Of a stretch of DNA of 64,000 bases, positions 8,127 through 15,471 are shown piece after piece. Numbering within the stretch: position 1 is the stretch's first letter; each line of letters starts with the position of its first letter. Below the pieces are notes generated by a model. That model saw nothing but the letters and a program-made list of their open reading frames with translations. It did no database searches and was not told the origin of the DNA. The position numbers and the translations under genes were made by a program. This DNA is from Streptomonospora sp. PA3 (lineage in GTDB: Bacteria; Actinomycetota; Actinomycetes; Streptosporangiales; Streptosporangiaceae), in contig NZ_VTZW01000016.1 of NCBI RefSeq assembly GCF_009728995.1, positions 206,421 to 270,420 of the forward strand. Direction: 5' to 3'.

Positions 8127-11015
8127 TCAGACGTCGCTCGCCCGCTGCGTGCAGACGTTCTCGGACGGCGCCACCTCGTCCACGCTGAGGACCGCCATGA
8201 CGGTGAAGCAGTAGTCGAACGAGGGGTTGAGTCCGGTGATCGTGATCCGCGTGGACAGCCGCTCCCCTTCGGCGAGCGTGGAGGGCGCGGTGCCCACCGG
8301 TCCACCGACCACGTGGTATGAGGCGCGGCCCGAGGTGTTGTCGGTCCAGGCCAGGCTGACGGTGTCGCCCTCGTCCGCGACGATCCGCACGCCCGTGGGC
8401 GCCAGCGCCGGGTTCTCCGACGCATGCGGAGGAAGGGACGGCGGTACCGGCGACGACTCGCGGTCCCGGGGCTGCGCGGTGGGATCCGGCGCGGCCTGAC
8501 CGCCGGGCGTACCCGAGCTCATCCACCACGCCACTCCCAGTGCGGTCCCGCCCACGATGGCGACGGCGATGCCTGCGGCGAGCACGGCCGTGACGAGCAC
8601 CCGGGCGAAGGCGAAGCGGTCGCCGCCGGAGGACTCTCCGTTCGGCGGAGCCTCGGGATGGCGGGGGCCGCCGCCGTCTCCCCCGTGGTCCGGACCGCCG
8701 TCCGGCGCCGCGGGCATCGCGGTTTCGGCGCCGTGATGCCGCGCGGGGGCCTCGGGCAAGCCGCCGGCGGCGCCCGAAGCGGCGGGCCCGGTGCCGCCGG
8801 ATCGGTCCCCGCCTTCGGCCCCGAACCCGGCGACGGGGGGATCCTGCGCAGTCCCGTTCGCTCCCGCGCCCGGTGGGTCCGCGGTGGCCCCGCCGGGCTC
8901 GCGGACCGGAGCTGTCGCGTCGGCGGGTCCGAAGCCCCCGGCCGCGACGCGACCGGAACCGGTGGAGTCCGCGCCGAACCCGTCGCCGGCACCGCCCGAT
9001 CCGCCGGACGGCGACTCGCCGGCCCCTTCGCCGTCGGCGGCACCGGAGACATCCGCCGCGCCACCGCCTCGCGCGTCCGGCTCCGGGACCGCATCCGCGG
9101 CGGCCTCGGCCTCACCGCCGAGAGGACCGCCCCAAGGCGGCTCGCCCGGCCGGACTCCGCCTTCCGCAGCGGCGCCCTCGCGGACCTCGGACTGCGGCGG
9201 CGCCTGTCCGGCGTTCGCGGCCGGGCCCTCTTCGGCACCCGCGGCGGCGGGGCCCGCCACGCCCTCCTCCGACGACGGCGCTCCCCCCGCGGCCACCGCC
9301 GGTTCCTCGGCTCCGGCGGTGCCGGACCCGCCCGGCGCCGTCCACGCCGCTCCGGCATCGCCCGCGGACGCTCCGCTCGGCCGGTTCCACCAGGCGTCCG
9401 CGAAGGGGTCGGCCGAGGTGTTCCCGTCGTCGGCCGCGGCGGCCGAACGGTCCGCGAAGGCGGTCGGTTCGGCGCTCCGGCCGGTCCTCTGCGGCTCGGC
9501 GTCGGCGACCGGGGCGTGCGCGGGTTCGGCCGGGAACGCTTCCTCATCCCGCGCCCGCACGTCCGGATCACTTGGGAGGACCCGGGCGTCCTGCCGGGGC
9601 GCAGCACCGCCCGCCGGTTCCACAGCCCCGGGTTCTCCGGCGGTATCGGCGGGAGCTTCCGGCTCCGGCCGCCCGGCCGCCGAACCGGGCGCCGCGCCGC
9701 CCTCGGGAGCCTCGGGCCCAACGCCGCCGTCCACCGCGCGGACAGGCCAGGGGTCCCCGGCGCCGACCTCCTCCGCCGCACCGTCTTCGAGGTCCCGGCC
9801 CGCAAGACCTCGATCGGGCCGCGCCTCGTGCGCATCCGGTACGGGAGCCGCCGTGTCCGATTCCTCGGCCCACCCGGCTCCGGAGTCCGAGGCGCCCACG
9901 TGCCCCCCGGACTCGCCCGACCCGGCCGCCTGATCCGGCTCCGCGGCGACGGCCGCGGCGTCCGCGGCACCGTTCTCGGCGCCGGCGTCCGGCGCGGGCG
10001 CTCCGCTGCTCTCGGGCCGCGTCCGAGGCTCGCGGGCGGAGGCCGCATCCGGCTCCGGCCCCGCCTCGTCCCGATGGGCCACACCCGCAGCCTCCTCCGG
10101 TGCGGTGCGCGGTGCGACCGCCGGCTCGGCGTGTGCGGGCTCGCGGGCTCCCCGCTCATGGTCCGCAGCGCCGCCCCCGCCGCCGTCCGCATCCCCCGCA
10201 TCCCCCGCGGGCCCGGCAGGCGCGTCGGCCGCGGCATCCCCGCCCGGCTCCCCGGAGCCGCCCGGCGCCGCGCGCCCGACCGCGGCCTCGAGCGCGCGGG
10301 CGAACGCGCGGGCGTCGGCCGGTCGCTGCGCCGGATCCTCGGCCAGCGCGGTTTCCAGCAGATCGACGAGCGCAGGCGGCGTCCCGGCGGGCGCGGGGCC
10401 CGGAGGAACGGCCCCCCGCAGGCGTTCGCGGGAGGCGTCCGCTCCGGAGTCCGGACCGTCCTCGTCGCCGCCGGAGCCGTGCGGCGGGCGGCCCGTCAGC
10501 AGGGTCCACAGCGCCGCCGCCAGGAGGTAGACGTCCGAGCGGGGCGACTGGCGGCCGCCGGCGAAGGCCTCGGGCGCCGTTTCCGCCGCCGGGCGCGCGT
10601 CGGGCACCAGCGGCGGGAACGGCGCCCCCTCCGGCTGCCCGGCGGCCCTGCCGGAAGCGAGTTCGGCGCCGGCCCCCCGCAGCAGCAGCCGGTGGAGACC
10701 GATGTCGCCGTGGACCATGCCCGCCTCGTGCAGCGGCTCCAGCTCGGCGGCGATCTCCAGGCCCACGGCGGCGACGCGCTCCGGGGCGAGCGGCCCCTCC
10801 CGCTCGACCAGGGCCGCGTAGGAGTCCGGCGGCTCCTCGCGCCACAGCGCGTACGGGGACTCGGCGCCGCTGCCGTCCTCGTGCAGCACACGCACCAGGA
10901 CGGCCTCGCCGGTCCGCTCGGACCGCGCATGGTAGAGCCGCCAGCGCTCGGTCTCGCGCAGGAGACCGGTGATGCGGTAGCCCGGCACCTCCGGCGCGGA
11001 CTCGTCGGCCGCCAT
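8127..11015 (-). CDS. Kinase-fold (pseudokinase) membrane protein with C-terminal fibronectin III domain
   Basis: A 962-residue protein starting MAADESAPEVPGYRITG with GAAGGAGG upstream. Residues about 10-250 follow the Ser/Thr kinase plan but lack catalysis. There is no GxGxxG loop, the VAxK lysine is Arg (VLVRVL), the HRDxKxxN loop is VHGDIGLHR (residues 101-109) and there is no DFG. Fold landmarks remain: APE at 147-149 and DVYLLAAALWTLLTGRPPHG from 161. About 550 residues of Pro/Ala/Gly/Glu-rich linker follow. A TM helix lies at about 803-831 and an extracellular FN3 domain at about 870-962. It is the last gene of the five-gene operon. In PFNA-type clusters this place is held by an active kinase, so this is probably a signalling scaffold that senses outside and binds inside. 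Confidence 0.8.
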   Translation of the reverse strand: MAADESAPEVPGYRITGLLRETERWRLYHARSERTGEAVLVRVLHEDGSGAESPYALWREEPPDSYAALVEREGPLAPERVAAVGLEIAAELEPLHEAGMVHGDIGLHRLLLRGAGAELASGRAAGQPEGAPFPPLVPDARPAAETAPEAFAGGRQSPRSDVYLLAAALWTLLTGRPPHGSGGDEDGPDSGADASRERLRGAVPPGPAPAGTPPALVDLLETALAEDPAQRPADARAFARALEAAVGRAAPGGSGEPGGDAAADAPAGPAGDAGDADGGGGGAADHERGAREPAHAEPAVAPRTAPEEAAGVAHRDEAGPEPDAASAREPRTRPESSGAPAPDAGAENGAADAAAVAAEPDQAAGSGESGGHVGASDSGAGWAEESDTAAPVPDAHEARPDRGLAGRDLEDGAAEEVGAGDPWPVRAVDGGVGPEAPEGGAAPGSAAGRPEPEAPADTAGEPGAVEPAGGAAPRQDARVLPSDPDVRARDEEAFPAEPAHAPVADAEPQRTGRSAEPTAFADRSAAAADDGNTSADPFADAWWNRPSGASAGDAGAAWTAPGGSGTAGAEEPAVAAGGAPSSEEGVAGPAAAGAEEGPAANAGQAPPQSEVREGAAAEGGVRPGEPPWGGPLGGEAEAAADAVPEPDARGGGAADVSGAADGEGAGESPSGGSGGAGDGFGADSTGSGRVAAGGFGPADATAPVREPGGATADPPGAGANGTAQDPPVAGFGAEGGDRSGGTGPAASGAAGGLPEAPARHHGAETAMPAAPDGGPDHGGDGGGPRHPEAPPNGESSGGDRFAFARVLVTAVLAAGIAVAIVGGTALGVAWWMSSGTPGGQAAPDPTAQPRDRESSPVPPSLPPHASENPALAPTGVRIVADEGDTVSLAWTDNTSGRASYHVVGGPVGTAPSTLAEGERLSTRITITGLNPSFDYCFTVMAVLSVDEVAPSENVCTQRASDV

Positions 11016-11032
11016 CGTCTGCCCCTCCTTCT

Positions 11033-13282
11033 CTACCACTCGCGCCAGAACAGCGGTCGCGGATCCAGCCACCAACTCCAGCGCCGCGTCCTCGGCTGCC
11101 CCGCGCGCAGGTCCCGCACGTATTCGCGCACCTCGGCGGCGGCCCGTCCGGCCCGCTCCTTGGACACGCTCCGCGTCGGGCCGAAGGCGAGGTCGTTGAC
11201 GCAGCGGTGCAGCGAGCGCAGCCGGCGCATGCCGCCCTGTTTCGGGTCCGCGCCCGCGGCCGCCCGGATCACCGTGGTGACCGTGCTGCCGGAGACGCCG
11301 CCGGTGCCCGCCAGCCGCAGGTTCTCGCGCAGCTCTCGCCACGCGCCCAGGACCGTCTCGACGGGCGGGCGCCCGGCCGCCAGGCGCCGGCGCGAGCGGA
11401 GTGTCCGCAGGAGGAGGACGAGCAGGACCGCGCCCGCCGCGCCCGCCGCCGCCGCTCCGGGCGCGAGCCACACGCGGGCCGGGTCGCCGCCTTGCCGGGC
11501 GGCCGCATCGGCCGCGGGAGCCCAGTCCGCACCGTCCGGTCGGCCGACCGAGTGCAGACCGCTGTCCTGGGCCCCGACGGCGGCCGGCTCTTCGGGATCC
11601 CCGCCCTCTTCGCGGCCGCCCGGCGTGACGTCGAAGGGCACCCACCCGACTCCGGAGAAGTAGACCTCGCCCCAGGCGATGGCGTCGCCGGTGGTCACGG
11701 TGGCGGTGCCGTCCTCGCCGCGCCCGCCGGGCCCGAAGCCGACGACGACGCGGCTGGGCAGTCCGGCCGCGCGGGCCAGGACGGCGAAAGCGCTGGCGAA
11801 CTGCTCGGAGGTGCCGCCTCCGCCCTGCCTGCCGGGTTCGACCAGCAGGCGCCGCAGGTCGGCGAGCCCGTGACCGCTGGGCGCCCGGGGATCGAAGGTG
11901 TAGCCGGTGCGGAGATAGCGCGCCAGCCGCACGGCGTGGTCGTAGGGTTCTCCGTCGGCGGAGGCCTGCGCCGCTATGCCGATGATCTCCTCCGGCACGT
12001 CCTCGGGCAGGCGGCGGTACTGGTCGAACGCCGCCGACCGGGGCACGTCGCGCCCGGTCAGCGTGCCGGCGCGCCACTGGGCGACGTCGCCGCTGACCGT
12101 GTAGGCGAGCCCTTCGGCGCCGTCGCGCGCGAGCACCGCGGTCCCCGACGCGGCGTCGAACGCCGCTCCCGGCGCGTCCAGCGACCGGGGCGCGCCGACG
12201 ACGGGCAGCCAGGGGCCCGGCAGGCCGGTGAGGGTGATGCCGACCTCCTGGCGGGTGGCGTGCGGCGGGGCCGGGTCGGGGGCGGGCAGCACGCGGCCGG
12301 TGGTGCGGTAGCGGCTCTCGGGCAGCCAGGTGGTGCCGGTGAAGTCGGCCAGGGCCACCCAGCGCAGCACGTTGGCGCGGTTGCTCTCGACCTCCAGCAG
12401 CGGGGTGTCGGGGTGCGCCGCCCAGACGGACAGGTAGCCCAGCGGGTTGGGCGCGGCCTCGGGCACCGCATGCGGGCGCAGCCCGGCGCGCGGGTCGAGC
12501 GGCCGCGCCTGCCAGGTCGCGAACACGGCGGGCGCGGCGGTTGCGGCGATGGCGCACACCGCGACGCACGCGCCCGCGCGCAGCGCCCAGCGGCCGGCGC
12601 CTCCGCCCCGGCCGGTGCGCGCCGGCGCCGCTTCGGCGGAGAACCCGGGTGCGGCGACGGTGCCGGGGACCGCGGCCGCCGAGGAGACCGCGAGCAGCAG
12701 CCCCGCCGAAGCGGCGAGCAGGGCGGCGGCCCACAGCGCGGCGGAGGCCGAGGCGCTCAGCGCGGTGCCGCCGGTCAGCAGCAGCACCCCGGGCAGCAGC
12801 GCGGTCAGCGGCCGGCCGGTGGACCAGGCGACGGCGGCGACGGCCCCGCCCAGCCAGGTCGCCAGGGCGGGCAGCAGCAGCGTGTCCACCATGACCGGCA
12901 GCGGCGGCACGCTGCCGAGGATGCGCGCGCCGGCGTTGGGCAGCGCGGCCAGGACGTCGGCGAGCGGGTCCCCCCGGGTGCCCGGCGCCGCCAGCGCCAG
13001 CAGGAGGGTTCCCGCCAGGGCCGCGGCGGCGCCGGTGAGCAGCGCGGCGGAGTGCGAGAGCCGCCGGAGCAGCAGCAGGGTCAGCACGACCGCCGCCGGC
13101 GCCCAGGGCACCAGGGCCAGGGCGGCTCCCAGCGGCGAGGCGTAGCCGGGCGCGGCGGCGACGGCTCCGGCCGCGCAGGCCGCGGCCGCGGCTCCCGCGC
13201 CCGCCCGCAACAGGGCGCGCGAGCGTCCCCGGTCCCCGGCCCAGACCAGGTCGGCGGAACGGCGCAGCGTCAGCGTGTCCAT
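11033..13282 (-). CDS. TgpA-like transglutaminase-fold membrane protein, catalytic residues lost
   Basis: A 749-residue protein starting MDTLTLRRSADLV, overlapping the DUF58 gene by 13 bp. Six or more helices occupy residues about 25-250, followed by a periplasmic-side transglutaminase-like core (about 430-560), a TM helix near 600-625 and a DUF4129-like tail ending WLDPRPLFWREW. In active TgpA proteins the core has a GxCxxFA cysteine and a HAW histidine. Here they read GTSEQFASAF (Ser492, TCC codon at 11807-11809) and DAIAWGEVY (Ile535, codon at 11678-11680). Only Asp551 of the triad position remains. The fold is conserved but proteolytic or transamidase activity is unlikely. It probably acts structurally with DUF58 and MoxR. 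Confidence 0.85.
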   Translation of the reverse strand: MDTLTLRRSADLVWAGDRGRSRALLRAGAGAAAAACAAGAVAAAPGYASPLGAALALVPWAPAAVVLTLLLLRRLSHSAALLTGAAAALAGTLLLALAAPGTRGDPLADVLAALPNAGARILGSVPPLPVMVDTLLLPALATWLGGAVAAVAWSTGRPLTALLPGVLLLTGGTALSASASAALWAAALLAASAGLLLAVSSAAAVPGTVAAPGFSAEAAPARTGRGGGAGRWALRAGACVAVCAIAATAAPAVFATWQARPLDPRAGLRPHAVPEAAPNPLGYLSVWAAHPDTPLLEVESNRANVLRWVALADFTGTTWLPESRYRTTGRVLPAPDPAPPHATRQEVGITLTGLPGPWLPVVGAPRSLDAPGAAFDAASGTAVLARDGAEGLAYTVSGDVAQWRAGTLTGRDVPRSAAFDQYRRLPEDVPEEIIGIAAQASADGEPYDHAVRLARYLRTGYTFDPRAPSGHGLADLRRLLVEPGRQGGGGTSEQFASAFAVLARAAGLPSRVVVGFGPGGRGEDGTATVTTGDAIAWGEVYFSGVGWVPFDVTPGGREEGGDPEEPAAVGAQDSGLHSVGRPDGADWAPAADAAARQGGDPARVWLAPGAAAAGAAGAVLLVLLLRTLRSRRRLAAGRPPVETVLGAWRELRENLRLAGTGGVSGSTVTTVIRAAAGADPKQGGMRRLRSLHRCVNDLAFGPTRSVSKERAGRAAAEVREYVRDLRAGQPRTRRWSWWLDPRPLFWREW

Positions 13283-14415
13283 GGCGCCTCGTTCCACGCC
13301 GCGCGGAACTCCGCCGCCGACCGCGCCACCACCGGGGCCACGCCGGCGACCGGTTCGGGGGCGGGCGCCGGGCCGACCTGGGCGGCTACGCGGCGGTGCG
13401 CCGTCTCGCCGGCGGCCGCGAACGGGCGCAGGTCGGCCGCCGACAGCCGCGACCCGATCAGCACGGCGGCGCCGCCGACCGGTCCGTCGCCCAGGGCGCG
13501 CACCCGTGCGGGCAGGTCCGCGCCCGGCACGGGGACGGCCGCCGCGAGGAGGTCGAGCATGGCGGACAGGCCGAGCCTGCCGTGGGCCGCGGCACCGCTG
13601 GCGAGCGTGAGGGTGCAGGAGACCCGATGGTGCAGCGCGGTGGCCGCGACGCAGGCGGCGGCCTCGGCGGCGGCGTCCAGGCCTTCGGCGTCCTGGGTCT
13701 CCGCGCGGTCGTCGAGCAGCACCACCAGGCGGGTCTGGGAGGTGTCGGAGTACTGGCGCACCAGCAGCCGGCCGGCGCGCGCCGTGCGGCGCCAGTGCAC
13801 GTGGCGGATGTCGTCGCCGGGGGTGTAGTCGCGCAGGCCGCGGAACGTCTGCGTGCCGCTGCGGCCGTTGTCCAGGCCGCCCTCGGGTGCGGTCTCGGCG
13901 CCGGCGGGCAGCGCCCGCAGCCGCTCCCAGCGCGGGTGCACGCACAGCCGGCGGGTGCCGCCCGCGCTCGCACCGGCCGAGGCCAGACCGAGCGGGTCGG
14001 TGCCGCTTACCTGCAGCGGCCCGAGTTCGATCACGCCGCGGCGGGCCGGGGTGAGGCGGTAGCCGGCGCGCAGGGCGGAACCTCCGCGGGCCGGTGCGGC
14101 GGCGCCGAGGTCGAGCCGGCCGGAGCCGGAGTCCTGGCCGATCCGCTCGGTGAGCAGCACCGGTCCGCGCATCCGGTCGGCCTCGACGACCACGGACACC
14201 TCGACGTCGTCGCCGGGTGCGGCGCGCTCGACGGGCACCGCCCGGTGCGCCCGGACGCCGGCGGGCCGGCGCCACAGGGCCACCAGCGCCGCCCAGGCGA
14301 CGGCGGCCGCGGCCAGCGCGCCCAGCAGCACCAGGGCACGGTACTGCAGCAGTGCGCCCGCGGCCACCAGCACCAGCGCGGCCGCGGCGACGGTCCATCC
14401 CCGCTGAGTGGGCAT
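13270..14415 (-). CDS. DUF58 family membrane protein
   Basis: A 381-residue protein starting MPTQRGWTVAAAALV. Two N-terminal helices (about residues 8-45) are followed by an extracytoplasmic beta-rich region and then a cytosolic-type vWA-like domain. The family hallmark is clear at about residues 190-225: SGTQTFRGLRDYTPGDDIRH, followed by VHWRRTARAGRLLVRQY. DUF58 proteins are almost always encoded next to MoxR AAA+ ATPases and are thought to be their clients or partners at the membrane. The ATG overlaps the MoxR stop by one base (TGATG), which indicates translational coupling. An upstream in-frame extension was rejected for lack of a ribosome binding site. Confidence 0.9.
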   Translation of the reverse strand: MPTQRGWTVAAAALVLVAAGALLQYRALVLLGALAAAAVAWAALVALWRRPAGVRAHRAVPVERAAPGDDVEVSVVVEADRMRGPVLLTERIGQDSGSGRLDLGAAAPARGGSALRAGYRLTPARRGVIELGPLQVSGTDPLGLASAGASAGGTRRLCVHPRWERLRALPAGAETAPEGGLDNGRSGTQTFRGLRDYTPGDDIRHVHWRRTARAGRLLVRQYSDTSQTRLVVLLDDRAETQDAEGLDAAAEAAACVAATALHHRVSCTLTLASGAAAHGRLGLSAMLDLLAAAVPVPGADLPARVRALGDGPVGGAAVLIGSRLSAADLRPFAAAGETAHRRVAAQVGPAPAPEPVAGVAPVVARSAAEFRAAWNEAPWTR

Positions 14416-15428
14416 CAGCCGCCCACCACAGCATCGGGCTGGGGAGCGGCGACCTGCCGCAGCACCTCGGCGAGCAATTCCGCCGGGTCGGCGCCGCCGA
14501 CCTGCGCTTCGGGGGTGAGCACGAGGCGGTGCGCCCACACCGGCGCGGCCAGGCGCTCGACGTCCTCGGGGATGACGTAGGCGCGCCCGAGCGCGAGCGC
14601 GAGATGGCGGGCGGCGTGGGCCAGGGCGGCGGTGGCGCGGGGCGACAGGCCCAGGCGCAGCCGCGGGTGGCGGCGCGTGGCTTCGGCGACGGCGCGGATG
14701 TAGGCGTAGACGGCGTCTGCGACGTGCACCCGCTCGCCCGCCGCGCGCAGCCGCTCCAGCCCGGCGGCGTCGGCGGCGGGCCGCAGGGTGTCCGGGTCGG
14801 GCAGGCCGGTGCGCCGCATGATCGCGATTTCGGCCTCCTCGTCCGGGTAGCCCAGCGACAGCCGCATCAGGAACCTGTCGAGCTGCGCCTCGGGCAGGGG
14901 GTAGGTGCCGTCGAACTCCACCGGGTTCTGCGTGGCCACGATCAGGAACGGGTCGGGGGCGACGTAGCGGACCCCGTCGACGGTGACGAGGCGCTCCTCC
15001 ATGACCTCCAGCAGCGCCGCCTGGGTCTTGGGCGCTGCGCGGTTGATCTCGTCGGCGACGACGACGTTGGCGAAGACCGGTCCGGGCTGGAAGTCGAAGT
15101 GGCCGCTGGACTGGTTGAACACGTTGACACCGGTGAGGTCGGCCGGCAGCAGGTCGGGGGTGAACTGCACGCGGCGGTGCTCACCGCCGACGGACGCGGC
15201 GAGCGCCCTCGCCAGCCGGGTCTTGCCCACACCGGGGACGTCCTCCAGCAGCAGGTGCCCCTGGCACAGCAGTGCCACGACGGCCATGCGCACGGTGTCG
15301 GCGCCGCCGAGGACCGCCGATCCGGCGGTGTTGGCCAGCGCGGTGATCGCGGCGGCGTGCTCGGATGCCTCGGCCGAGGAGAGCGTGCCGCGGCCTGCGG
15401 TGTCGTCGGTGCTCGTGGTGGTGGTCAC
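14415..15428 (-). CDS. MoxR-family AAA+ ATPase
   Basis: A 337-residue MoxR chaperone-like ATPase starting at GTG with GAGGGACG upstream. Walker A is EDVPGVGKTRLARALA (about residues 60-76), Walker B VVVADEINRA (about 120-130), and sensor 1 ATQNPVE (about 165). The family motif EAQLDRFLMRL follows, with a C-terminal lid containing LGLSPRATAAL. MoxR proteins remodel or activate membrane-associated vWA/DUF58 partners using ATP. Here the partner is the overlapping downstream gene. Length and all ATPase motifs look normal, so unlike the transglutaminase and kinase-fold genes this member should be active. Confidence 0.95.
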   Translation of the reverse strand: MTTTTSTDDTAGRGTLSSAEASEHAAAITALANTAGSAVLGGADTVRMAVVALLCQGHLLLEDVPGVGKTRLARALAASVGGEHRRVQFTPDLLPADLTGVNVFNQSSGHFDFQPGPVFANVVVADEINRAAPKTQAALLEVMEERLVTVDGVRYVAPDPFLIVATQNPVEFDGTYPLPEAQLDRFLMRLSLGYPDEEAEIAIMRRTGLPDPDTLRPAADAAGLERLRAAGERVHVADAVYAYIRAVAEATRRHPRLRLGLSPRATAALAHAARHLALALGRAYVIPEDVERLAAPVWAHRLVLTPEAQVGGADPAELLAEVLRQVAAPQPDAVVGG

Positions 15429-15471
15429 TGGCTCGTCCCTCGGTCGTTCGTCCGGTCTGCTCCGACCGGTG

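Noticed and set aside
9000-10300. Repetitive GC-rich tract that might be taken for a CRISPR or tandem array
   Set aside because: There is no regular repeat-spacer pattern; the repetition is codon bias in a Pro/Ala/Gly/Glu linker.
8424-11663. Rightward open frame of more than 1000 codons opposite the kinase-fold gene
   Set aside because: It mirrors the low-complexity linker of the leftward gene, is Arg/Gly/Pro biased without domains, and lacks a ribosome binding site. It is an antisense artefact of high GC.
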